From positions 124,001-188,000 of the forward strand of contig JABJOE010000007.1 of NCBI GenBank assembly GCA_018664485.1: 64,000 nt of DNA, in the 5' to 3' direction. The notes under the pieces were generated by a model that saw only the letters and a list, made by a program, of their open reading frames with translations, searched no databases and was not told the DNA's origin. Source of the stretch: Candidatus Uhrbacteria bacterium (GTDB lineage Bacteria > Patescibacteria > ABY1 > SG8-24 > UBA9934). Every line of letters begins with the position of its first letter. Within the stretch, counting starts at the first letter, position 1. Position numbers and translations under genes: made by a program. Below, in pieces: positions 35,368-43,070 of the stretch.

Positions 35368-37209
35368 ATGACACATAAAAAAACGTCCCACCGTAAACGT
35401 GCACACAAGAAAAAGCCTTCACGAGAAGAAGAGCAAGAGCTCCTCATGGAAGAAGGTCTTGAAGCTATTTATGGAAAGAAGGAGGACATCGACTTTTCAA
35501 AACTCGACCACGATCAGGATCGTTTAACTAAACTCCTGATTCGTTTAGTTGTCGGTCTGGGTCTAGTAGCTACTATGGCTTGGAGCGGCTTTTTTGTCTT
35601 CATGAACTATGTAAACCCGCCACGAGATGAAACATTCACTCTGGAAATCTTGATGGATGAAACTTTGGTTAGCGGAGAGGCTACAACGATTGAAATACTT
35701 TACACAAATCCAACCACCGTCCCTATCGCTGCCCTCTCGATCGACGTGAACCTTCCATCTTCCTTTGTAATAAGCCAAACCAATCAGCCACCGACAGATA
35801 CGGATCAACTCATTTGGGATCTTGGAGAACTGACTGGCTTAAGTGACAATCATATCGTAATTGAAGGAACTTGGTTTGCAGACACGCCGTCTGAAACACC
35901 CATACAGGCCTACGCGACCTACCGACCAGGTAATTTCAACTCTGAGTTTGAAGAGATTGCTGTAGCATATGTGACCAGCCTTTCAAGTGTCTTGGAGCTA
36001 AGTGTAGACGGTCCTGAGGAGCTTGCTCCTGGTGAAACTGGTGCCTACGCAATTACATTGATAAACAATGGTGAATTGGCATACGAAGAAGTGGATATTT
36101 CGTTAGATTTGCCCGATGGTTTTTATCTTGAAAGTAGTGAACCTGAGCTTGAAGCCGGCTCACCTGCAAACTGGACAATTGAAACAATTGACCCCGAACT
36201 CGAAACGACTATTCTCTTTGAAGGTTCCTTTGCGGCCGACATCGAAGGTTTCCAATACTTTGATACCTTGGCCTACATGCAAATTGATGGACGTGAGCTT
36301 TTGCAAACGCAAGTACAGAACTATACAGACGTATTACGGAGTGATGTTTCCGTATCCCTCGCAGCCAATGGTGCGACAGACACCGTAGCACTCGATCAAG
36401 ACGGCACATTACGCGTCAGTTTAGGTCTTGAGCAGTCAGGAAGCGAGGATCTAGAAGACTATTCCGTCCTATTGAGTTTTGAAAGTGAAGACAGCTTCCC
36501 AATTAACTGGAGCAGCTCACAGCTAGACGGAGGTACGCTTACACAAGACGGAATCGCGTGGAGCGCTGAGGACATTGGAGCGATGGCGTCGGGTGTAAAA
36601 GAACTTCTCAACCTCTCATTCCCTATTGAAGCTATCGGATCTGGAGATGCTGATCAATTTGAAATAACCGCACTCTTTACAACGGCTGACGGTACAGTTC
36701 GTTCGTCACCAATCACCGTATCGATAAACTCAGAGGCAGAACTCGCGACATCTGTTCGTTACTTCAACGAAGAGGGGCAAGCACTTGGATCTGGACCAAT
36801 CCCTCCAGTCATCGATGAGGAAACAAGTTACCGGGTGTACTGGGTTTTGGAAAACGACCTACACACCCTCAAAGATATTCGCGTGAGCGCTACCCTACCA
36901 CCACATGTAACGTGGTCTGATAAAGTAAATACTGATCTGGGTGATATAACCTTCGACAGCGGAAGTAGTACAGTGAGCTGGACTGTCGCAGAGCTCTCAA
37001 CTGCAATCAGTCATCTGGAAGGCTACTTCACCATCTCTATCACACCGGACGTGGACGATATCGGATCTTTTGTAAAATTAACCTCGAGCACGGATTTGCT
37101 TGCGACAGACACAGTAACTGGTACACAGCTTCACCGGGCACAGGACAATCTCACTACCGAGGCGCCTGATGATGAGTTTGCAAGCGGGCAAGGAATTGTT
37201 GTAGAGTAG
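35368..37209 (+). CDS. Anchored extracellular beta-sandwich repeat protein
   Basis: 613 residues from ATG 35368 (MTHKKTSHRKRAHKKKPS); an upstream in-frame ATG at 35311 is less likely. A basic cytoplasmic tail, one helix (LLIRLVVGLGLVATMAWSGFFVFM), then about four or five Ig-like/DUF11-like units with alternating strands and motifs such as LAPGETGAYAITLINNGELAYEEVDISLDLPDGF. Acidic and Cys-free outside. Likely a surface stalk or coat component working with the DUF4012 protein upstream. A palindrome starts 2 nt after the stop. Confidence 0.75.
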   Translation: MTHKKTSHRKRAHKKKPSREEEQELLMEEGLEAIYGKKEDIDFSKLDHDQDRLTKLLIRLVVGLGLVATMAWSGFFVFMNYVNPPRDETFTLEILMDETLVSGEATTIEILYTNPTTVPIAALSIDVNLPSSFVISQTNQPPTDTDQLIWDLGELTGLSDNHIVIEGTWFADTPSETPIQAYATYRPGNFNSEFEEIAVAYVTSLSSVLELSVDGPEELAPGETGAYAITLINNGELAYEEVDISLDLPDGFYLESSEPELEAGSPANWTIETIDPELETTILFEGSFAADIEGFQYFDTLAYMQIDGRELLQTQVQNYTDVLRSDVSVSLAANGATDTVALDQDGTLRVSLGLEQSGSEDLEDYSVLLSFESEDSFPINWSSSQLDGGTLTQDGIAWSAEDIGAMASGVKELLNLSFPIEAIGSGDADQFEITALFTTADGTVRSSPITVSINSEAELATSVRYFNEEGQALGSGPIPPVIDEETSYRVYWVLENDLHTLKDIRVSATLPPHVTWSDKVNTDLGDITFDSGSSTVSWTVAELSTAISHLEGYFTISITPDVDDIGSFVKLTSSTDLLATDTVTGTQLHRAQDNLTTEAPDDEFASGQGIVVE

Positions 37210-37210
37210 T

Positions 37211-37371
37211 AGACTCCTGTAACAGCCATTGTCCTGACTTCATTCGCTGTCTGTTGGGCTACAACAAGCTCCAACCTCGTTAGCGTAGCCCTGCTATGCT
37301 TCCTTGATTGTCATTTGTTTCGCCACAACATCCACTCGAATGAATCTAGAACATGACCGTCACAGGAGTCT
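37211..37371 (+). repeat. Long imperfect palindrome, CGTAC-tip family, CGTAG/CTATG variant
   Basis: Outer arms AGACTCCTGT (37211-37220) and ACAGGAGTCT (37362-37371), inner CATTCG/CGAATG. Tip: CGTAG, CCCTG, CTATG (37284-37298) with one G-U pair that exists only on the plus strand, which is also the strand on which the loop matches the consensus (CTCGTTAG and CTTCCTTG). Located in the 3' UTR of the surface protein gene. Confidence 0.78.
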
Positions 37372-37476
37372 TTCGCTTTCAATTTTCAGATACAAACCAA
37401 TACACAGTTTTATAATAATCAATAGACACTCGCAACCTCACACTCTTTTTAATCGATAAGCTGCGGAGCGTTTTCT

Positions 37477-37504
37477 TTTACAGGGAGAGTAGATCTGGTA
37501 TGCT
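37477..37504 (+). promoter_or_regulatory. Promoter of mini-gene 1
   Basis: TTTACA, 16 nt, TATGCT, the same boxes and spacing as the promoter of mini-gene 2. Confidence 0.65.
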
Positions 37505-37544
37505 ATTTACGCCATTTGGCATCAACCTGATACCCGGAAACATC

Positions 37545-37676
37545 GTGAACAACATCATTGCAGGCGGCGGATACGGCTATGTCGTCACAGACGGAGGCAG
37601 CCTCGGCGTCAAGAACGGAAGTACCCTCGTGACCATTGGCGGCCACGGTCAGTCACCCCAGCTCATGGAGAAGTGA
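37545..37676 (+). CDS. Mini-gene 1: 43-residue Gly-rich peptide
   Basis: GTG 37545 to TGA 37676. An upstream in-frame ATG at 37500 lies within the -10 box, so GTG is preferred. Gly-rich and almost uncharged (NNIIAGGGYGYVVTDGG, STLVTIGGHGQSPQ), very GC-rich in DNA compared with the neighbours. Own promoter and own strong hairpin terminator. No homologue recognised; could be a small secreted or structural peptide, or a peptide precursor, but there is no modification gene nearby. Confidence 0.45.
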   Translation: MNNIIAGGGYGYVVTDGGSLGVKNGSTLVTIGGHGQSPQLMEK

Positions 37677-37715
37677 CCGTCACCTCCACCGCGTAGCGTC
37701 AACTCTCGGCGCCTT

Positions 37716-37743
37716 GGACCGGTCAGCTCTGCTGGCCGGTTCC
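37716..37743 (+). terminator. Terminator of mini-gene 1
   Basis: GGACCGG and CAG pair with CTG and CCGGTTCC around a 4-nt loop. Confidence 0.7.
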
Positions 37744-37766
37744 TTCGTTTTCACGCCACAATACCC

Positions 37767-37794
37767 TTTACATAATAGACCTTTCTGCTATGCT
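37767..37794 (+). promoter_or_regulatory. Promoter of mini-gene 2
   Basis: TTTACA, 16 nt, TATGCT. Confidence 0.65.
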
Positions 37795-37832
37795 AATCAG
37801 GCTCATCTCCGAGCTCCAGCAAGAAGGTACCC

Positions 37833-37967
37833 ATGAACTACGAACTCATCTCCGGCGAACTCCAAGGAGCACCACCCGACGGCGTGCGTGTCCCTGTCGG
37901 TGGTGGCCGAAAACGCTCACTCTCCATCGTGCATCGCGGCGAAAACGGCATCGTCTCGACCGTCTGA
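37833..37967 (+). CDS. Mini-gene 2: 44-residue basic peptide
   Basis: ATG 37833 with AAGAAGGT 5 nt upstream, ending TGA 37967. MNYELISGELQGAPP then GGGRKRSLSIVHRGENG. GC-rich codon use. Own promoter and GC-rich terminator. No homologue recognised. The good ribosome-binding site makes translation likely. Confidence 0.5.
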   Translation: MNYELISGELQGAPPDGVRVPVGGGRKRSLSIVHRGENGIVSTV

Positions 37968-38029
37968 TGGATACCTCCATCGACGAGAGCGCGTGCGTCT
38001 AGGTGGCCTGAAGTCACCAATACGCTTCT

Positions 38030-38053
38030 GATCCGGCCCCTTGTGGCCGGATC
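38030..38053 (+). terminator. Terminator of mini-gene 2
   Basis: GATCCGGCC/GGCCGGATC with a 6-nt loop, then TTTG. Confidence 0.8.
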
Positions 38054-38164
38054 TTTGCATTGTGGATATTTATTGTATTCACCTCTCAATCATGCTATCG
38101 TATATTAGAACTTTGACTTGTCATCCAGACACTTCGGGTTCGTGCTCCACGCTTTGGACACATC

Positions 38165-38296
38165 ATGGAACAGCCGCTGACCGCCATCCCACCCGCCGCC
38201 GCTTTCGACCACACCGCCGACCATGCCGACTGCGACGCCGCGGACACCGTGCACACCGCCTACACCGACGTCAACAACGAAGCCGCCGCTGGCTGA
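38165..38296 (+). CDS. Mini-gene 3: 43-residue acidic Ala/His/Asp-rich peptide
   Basis: ATG 38165 to TGA 38296. Ala, Asp and His dominate (PPAAAFDHTADHADCDAADT) with one Cys. Weak ribosome-binding site. A possible promoter (TTCACC, 17 nt, TATATT) is upstream, and a perfect ten-pair GC terminator downstream. The same size and unit design as the two mini-genes before it, but no sequence similarity. Confidence 0.45.
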   Translation: MEQPLTAIPPAAAFDHTADHADCDAADTVHTAYTDVNNEAAAG

Positions 38297-38332
38297 GACC
38301 GCGCAAGACGCGCAGTCTGAGTCAGTGAGTCT

Positions 38333-38360
38333 GGGCGCGATCGGAACTCCGATCGCGCCC
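38333..38360 (+). terminator. Terminator of mini-gene 3
   Basis: GGGCGCGATCGG/CCGATCGCGCCC stem, a very stable hairpin followed by GCTTGCTTT. Confidence 0.8.
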
Positions 38361-38373
38361 GCTTGCTTTATAC

Positions 38374-38405
38374 AAAAACACCTGGATAAACCAGGCGTCT
38401 TTTTT
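38374..38405. terminator. Bidirectional terminator
   Basis: ACCTGG/CCAGG stem with A-run and T-run on opposite sides, placed between the mini-genes and the convergent FemAB-like gene. Confidence 0.8.
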
Positions 38406-38420
38406 ATTACAAATTTATTA

Positions 38421-39371
38421 CTACAGCCGAATCCTCAACCGTCTTAAAACACGGACTGTGCGGTATGCTCCGTACCACAAATGCTTCACTGGTAAATCAA
38501 ACGTACCAGGATGCTCTACAACCTCACCTGAAAATCCATATTTATATCGAGATATTCCAGACCACGCATGTTTCTTTGAAGCACCAACTGGAGCCACTCC
38601 CCAAAAATCAAACCACTTCATATCTTTTTCTATAGCATCAGCTATCAAATGCCAATGCAGCGCGTAGGGCGCCATAACGTTACGATGCAAATTACTAGAT
38701 GCGCCGTGCAAATATGTTCTCACTCCAGCAAAATCGATCATTATGTTTGCGGCCAGTGGTCTCCCTTCATAAAACCCCATAGCAAGGTATGCCTTCGCCT
38801 CCCCATTCAACGTATCGAGCATCTTCTGATAATACGCATTTGGGTGTCCTGAAAACTGATCACGATTAGTTGTCTGGTCAAGCAGCCTCACAAAATCTGG
38901 GAACCTCTTTCGTGGAACTATTTTAGACTCAACCCCCTTTTTCAAACCTAAACGAATATTATAACGGGTTTTCGATTTACACTCCTTAAGTAAAGTCTCC
39001 TCGCCCTTAGACAAATCCAGCATAACCGTCGTTGCAGGTTGCATATGCGGAACTTTCAACATACGCCCACCCTCACCGGGTTCAATACGCAAAAACATGG
39101 CTTCTGGCAGCTGTTCGCGGAGCACCTCAACCTGCCGTTCGATAGACGCATTTCCAAACGGCCCCTTTGGCACGTACCAGTAAAACTGACCAGCGGGCAA
39201 AGGGATCTTAACCGCTTGAGCCATAACTACCCCCTGCATATCAGACACATAGACGCGCTCAACCTCACGCCCTAGCGCACGCTGAAACTCACCCCACTCC
39301 CATGAGTGTAAAAACGCACCGAATCGAGGAGCGTACCGTTTAACCGCATTGTTCCATTCTGTGTGATTCAT
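38421..39371 (-). CDS. FemAB/FemX-like peptidyltransferase
   Basis: 316 residues, double-GNAT fold of the FemABX family (FEMABX motif: FLHSWEWGEFQRALG, YVPKGPFG, CKSKTRYNIRLGLKKGV, GFYEGRPLAANIMIDFAG, YLHGASS, WFDFWGVAP). These enzymes transfer an amino acid from aminoacyl-tRNA to the stem peptide of lipid II or of peptidoglycan precursors. Which amino acid is unknown. ruvA is 27 nt upstream on the same strand. Relevant to the L,D-transpeptidase at 61984, which acts on the same polymer. Confidence 0.88.
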   Translation of the reverse strand: MNHTEWNNAVKRYAPRFGAFLHSWEWGEFQRALGREVERVYVSDMQGVVMAQAVKIPLPAGQFYWYVPKGPFGNASIERQVEVLREQLPEAMFLRIEPGEGGRMLKVPHMQPATTVMLDLSKGEETLLKECKSKTRYNIRLGLKKGVESKIVPRKRFPDFVRLLDQTTNRDQFSGHPNAYYQKMLDTLNGEAKAYLAMGFYEGRPLAANIMIDFAGVRTYLHGASSNLHRNVMAPYALHWHLIADAIEKDMKWFDFWGVAPVGASKKHAWSGISRYKYGFSGEVVEHPGTFDLPVKHLWYGAYRTVRVLRRLRIRL

Positions 39372-39398
39372 GAAATATAACTAATTGCCTTCTAGTTT

Positions 39399-39941
39399 TT
39401 ATGACCCCAATAACTTAAGAGCCTCCCGAATTCTGTCGTCTGTTGTTTCGGCCGTAAGCTCCGCAACGACCAACTGAGCATCCTGACGACCATACCCCAA
39501 GCTCATCAAAGCATCGACAGTCTCGTAATCACTTGATGTTTCCTCCTGCGTAGTTACAAGCACACCCTGTAACTCAAGGATAATTTTTTGAGCAGTCTTC
39601 TTCCCAACACCCGGAACCTGCGTTAGGAATGCTACATCACCCTTTTCAATATGTGTGTGTAATTGGGCTCTTGGAGCAGCTCTCAAAATCTTCTGAGCCA
39701 TTTTTGGACCAATCCCAGATATATCAATCATCTTTTCAAAAAGAGTGCGCATACCCTCGTCTACAAATCCAAACAATTCATGTCGATCCTCGCGAATATA
39801 GTCGTAAATATGTAGACTTAATACCTCTCCAGCTACTGGGTTGGCGTCGGTATAATAAACACTATAACCAATACCACCTACTCGTAACACAATAGAGTCT
39901 ACGCCTACGTTTTGAACATTCCCTTCAAGAAAAGCAATCAT
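39399..39941 (-). CDS. ruvA: Holliday junction helicase subunit RuvA
   Basis: 180 residues, slightly short of the usual ~195-205. N-terminal OB domain (MIAFLEGNVQNVGVDSIVLRVGGIGYSVY), two helix-hairpin-helix motifs (ISGIGPKMAQKIL, VPGVGKKTAQKIILEL) and a C-terminal UBA-like domain III (DYETVDALMSLGYGRQDAQLVV). Binds Holliday junctions and recruits RuvB. Starts 21 nt after the HD-domain gene stop; RuvB and RuvC are not in the window. Confidence 0.95.
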   Translation of the reverse strand: MIAFLEGNVQNVGVDSIVLRVGGIGYSVYYTDANPVAGEVLSLHIYDYIREDRHELFGFVDEGMRTLFEKMIDISGIGPKMAQKILRAAPRAQLHTHIEKGDVAFLTQVPGVGKKTAQKIILELQGVLVTTQEETSSDYETVDALMSLGYGRQDAQLVVAELTAETTDDRIREALKLLGS

Positions 39942-39962
39942 ATAGTATTTATTGTCTACAAA

Positions 39963-41162
39963 TTACCCTCTTTTGCTTGATTGGTAAAGCGCCCGTGCAC
40001 GGGTAATCCCATTTAAAATCTCGGTTGGATATTCATCAATTGATACCTCGGCATGACTATGCATTACCAGTCTTCGTATATCCTCTAAAACCTCTGCCCG
40101 CACATGACCAACTGGAAGCTTCAATAACTCAATTACGCTAATCGCATCAATCCCGGCACGTTCCGTAGCACTTTTCAGCTCACGAGCCTCGCGCAATCGA
40201 AGCCTTTCGTGCCTTCGGTCCAAACGATCTGGCGCCCCCTGTTGCTCGCTCTGCAGGAACCCGACAAAAGGGCCTATATCCACCGATGTCTTTCCATCTT
40301 TATAATGTAATGAACCTATCGCTGTGTCCAAAAGCAGTACGGCAAGCTGTAAATCTAAAATATTGTTCCCGTCCAAACCTACTTTCTGTGACCGCTTTAA
40401 TAAAACATCGATCTTTGCAGGATCCGCTCCATCTTTGAAGAATTTTATTACATCGATGTGAGAGCGAACGAGTAAAGCCAACACTTCCCGATCCCGATCT
40501 CCCAAACGAAACAGATCCGACAATGAATCGCGCGCGTGTTCAAATCGATCCTCCATAGCACCTTGTGCATGTCCATAATAATGAACACGAGCACTGGTCT
40601 GATCATAAAACTTCTTCAGAGATTCCGAGATATCCAGTGAATCATCAGACGCTTCAACTGAACGAACAAGTTTAGAATACCGTTGGCTCAATGTATCTAC
40701 ATCCAGCCTAGACCCCTCAATAAAGCCTTCTGATGCACCAACGGAACCTTCTGTAGATGTAAATGAAACCGTGCTGGACTTTGCTAAATCGTGAATAAAA
40801 ACAAAAGCCTCAAGTGTAGCCGCATATTCCCGCATGGTCTCCTCCAGCTCTCGAAGCTGCGGATGCCAGGACTGTTCTCTAGCAAATTCTTCAATATCCA
40901 AAAGTGATGCGCCCTCAATAATGGCAAAAAGCCCGGTCAACATTCGTTCAAGATGATCCATTACCATCAAGCCCTCGCTGTGATATGGCGGAGACTGAAC
41001 GACTGTTCGAAGCGCTGTGACTTCCGGAGCAACAGCCTCTGCTTCAAATATCACGTCCCTCACACTTCTCATTACAGATTCAGATTTTTGAGCATTTGAA
41101 ATCCAATCTTCAAAAAAGACCGTTTCCGACTGACTTCTTTTTGTTTCAAACGAATCCCACAT
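39963..41162 (-). CDS. HD-domain protein, function unknown
   Basis: 399 residues. The pattern YHSEG...MDHLERML, FIHDLAKSS, HYYGHAQGA, LLVRSH and a later Asp resembles the HD metal site arrangement in the HD subdomain of CCA-adding and related phosphohydrolases. Helical throughout, no membrane segment, charged C-terminus with RRHERLRLREARELKSATERAG. Likely a nucleotide phosphohydrolase or a regulatory HD protein. It precedes ruvA on the same strand by 21 nt. Confidence 0.6.
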   Translation of the reverse strand: MWDSFETKRSQSETVFFEDWISNAQKSESVMRSVRDVIFEAEAVAPEVTALRTVVQSPPYHSEGLMVMDHLERMLTGLFAIIEGASLLDIEEFAREQSWHPQLRELEETMREYAATLEAFVFIHDLAKSSTVSFTSTEGSVGASEGFIEGSRLDVDTLSQRYSKLVRSVEASDDSLDISESLKKFYDQTSARVHYYGHAQGAMEDRFEHARDSLSDLFRLGDRDREVLALLVRSHIDVIKFFKDGADPAKIDVLLKRSQKVGLDGNNILDLQLAVLLLDTAIGSLHYKDGKTSVDIGPFVGFLQSEQQGAPDRLDRRHERLRLREARELKSATERAGIDAISVIELLKLPVGHVRAEVLEDIRRLVMHSHAEVSIDEYPTEILNGITRARALYQSSKRG

Positions 41163-41311
41163 ACCCCTTTATCTTTGATTTTACAGATCAATTTTATCAC
41201 ATCTGTGTAAATCAAGGCCCCATTCTCTGCATGGCGGTATAGACATACAACAATACTTCTGTTTCAAACAAAATAACCGCCCAGATACTCCAGACGGTCA
41301 TTCTATAGAAT

Positions 41312-42058
41312 TTACTTTTTGTACGGTGTCGCTGTGCTCCAAGCCGTGTTGAATAACACACGCATAGTATCGGAGAAAATCTGCTGCTCAATGATTACCG
41401 TCTCCATGTCCCCTATCAAATTAATCATCGCAACACGATCAGCATATATCCAGATAATTCCAACAAAATCACCAAAAGCTTTATCAATTACTCTAGCCTC
41501 TACGCCGGCACTCATATTTCGTGGCTCCCCCTGTATAAGAACACGAATTGGTACATGCTTGAAATGTTCTGTTTTTCGAAGATCTAGCAAAACAGACTCG
41601 TCTAGCTGATCATAAACCGTATCGATGTTAGCCACCTCCAAAAGCTCGTCACTCTTAACCGAAACAACATCTCGGAACAACGCACGCAGTCCCTGTTCAC
41701 CCGTATAAAAGCGAACTCGTGGACGGCCTCCTCCAACGCTCATTACGCGAAGTTCCGGCATGAGACGCTTCAACACATCAAGCTGACCCTTCATCTCAGT
41801 CATCCGACCTTTGAAATAGTCATCTAGCTTGTCAGGATCTTCTGCACTAAAAAATTTCTTCTTTCCACGCTGGAACGAACTGGCCAATCCCTTGTGCTGA
41901 AGAGCTCCGATGAGATCATACGCAGCAGTTCGTGATACTCCAGCTTTACGCGAAATATTCTGAACGCTCTCCGGACCAAGCGTAAGCATGGCCAAATACA
42001 TGCGGGTCTCGGTATCAGTCAGGCCAAGTTTTGTTAGTACTTCCTTAAGATCTTTCAT
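41312..42058 (-). CDS. TrmB-family transcriptional regulator
   Basis: 248 residues. N-terminal winged helix (LTKLGLTDTETRMYLAMLTLGPESVQNISRKAGVSRTAAYDLIGALQHKGLAS) and a C-terminal TrmB-like/PLD-like effector domain (YTGEQGLRALFRDVVSVKSDELLEVANIDTVYD, GIIWIYADRVAMINL). Archaeal TrmB proteins control sugar uptake and metabolism; the ligand here is unknown. It is the only clear DNA-binding regulator in the window. Monocistronic by position. Confidence 0.85.
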   Translation of the reverse strand: MKDLKEVLTKLGLTDTETRMYLAMLTLGPESVQNISRKAGVSRTAAYDLIGALQHKGLASSFQRGKKKFFSAEDPDKLDDYFKGRMTEMKGQLDVLKRLMPELRVMSVGGGRPRVRFYTGEQGLRALFRDVVSVKSDELLEVANIDTVYDQLDESVLLDLRKTEHFKHVPIRVLIQGEPRNMSAGVEARVIDKAFGDFVGIIWIYADRVAMINLIGDMETVIIEQQIFSDTMRVLFNTAWSTATPYKK

Positions 42059-42109
42059 ATAACTAAATCTAAACTAATGGTTTCATCTCGATTAATAACC
42101 TCCATAACC

Positions 42110-42228
42110 TAGGACGTTTATATTTGAGATCAATTTCGGTGCCTGCCTGCCGGTAGGCGGGCACGGGAAGTCCAGCTTAGCTGGATCGGGACCCGTAAGC
42201 CGAAAGTGGACCAAATACAAATGTCCTA
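42110..42228 (-). repeat. Long composite palindrome after the DHH gene
   Basis: Outer arms TAGGAC (42110-42115) and GTCCTA (42223-42228), inner TTTCGG/CCGAAA, a GCCTGCC/GGTAGGCGGGC hairpin and a CCAGC-TTA-GCTGG tip. GC-rich stems with sequences like those I associate with dispersed repeats in Parcubacteria. On the minus strand it is the 3' UTR of the DHH gene. Confidence 0.65.
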
Positions 42229-43068
42229 CTAAGATTCTAACACTGTCTTTATCACTTCGTCGACCACTGGAAGCACTTGGCCACCCTCAACCAATACACC
42301 CCAGCACTTTTCCTGACCGAATAGGAATCCTCCGAAGCGTTCATGTAGGCGTCCGGCAGCATCGGTATCTTGTACATATATTCTACGATTTCCCTGACGA
42401 ATCAGCACAGGTCGTGGCTCATCGAATGATTTTGCGACAAGATAAGAAAGTGCGTCGCGGAATCCAACATCTCCCACTTCACTCTCAACGATGAGAAGCC
42501 CATCTTGCTCGCGTCGACCCTCCCACGCCTCGCGTGCGACCGCCTCTTCACGGGCACGACGCTCAGGTCCGAGCTCCATTGTAAATTCACGGTAATAATC
42601 CATCACCTGCTCCTGCTGCTCCTTCGTGATAGGTTCTCGCTTGAGCTCCCATAAAAATCCGCGATCAATAGCAGCTACTCCGCGTACCATCACTGGATCA
42701 AATCCAAATTCAATCAATTTAGCGTCGTCGAGGCTAAATGTAACAAGAAATTGCTCAAGCGAACTTGTGTCGTGAGTCCGATCAAGGTCATCGTAACGGT
42801 GATGATCGATAATAATAACTTCATAGCCATCGGACTTAAGCGTATCCTCTACTTCAGGCCCTGGAATCTCTACAATCACAATTTTCGTTGCATCTGGATT
42901 TGTACTCTTTAGACGCTCTAAGAGTTTTTCTTCTCGCTCAAGCTTAGCGCCATGTGGCTGATCAGAAATCAAAGTCGATATACCAAAAGCCGCTGAGATT
43001 TTTAAAATCTGCAGCGACTCTTCATCGTTCTTCGGACACACTAAAATCGTTTTATCAAAATTTTCCAT
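42229..43068 (-). CDS. DHH-family phosphoesterase-like protein
   Basis: 279 residues. EVIIIDHHRYDDLDR keeps the DHH motif at residues ~87-89, and GFDPVMVRGVAAIDRGFLWELKRE follows as in DHH proteins with a shortened second domain. The first motif, VCPKNDEESLQIL, lacks the usual DxDG. Could be a nanoRNase or pAp-type phosphatase, or a relative with changed activity. It ends 3 nt before ileS on the same strand, so it shares the ileS transcript and therefore its attenuator. Confidence 0.65.
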   Translation of the reverse strand: MENFDKTILVCPKNDEESLQILKISAAFGISTLISDQPHGAKLEREEKLLERLKSTNPDATKIVIVEIPGPEVEDTLKSDGYEVIIIDHHRYDDLDRTHDTSSLEQFLVTFSLDDAKLIEFGFDPVMVRGVAAIDRGFLWELKREPITKEQQEQVMDYYREFTMELGPERRAREEAVAREAWEGRREQDGLLIVESEVGDVGFRDALSYLVAKSFDEPRPVLIRQGNRRIYVQDTDAAGRLHERFGGFLFGQEKCWGVLVEGGQVLPVVDEVIKTVLES

Positions 43069-43070
43069 AA

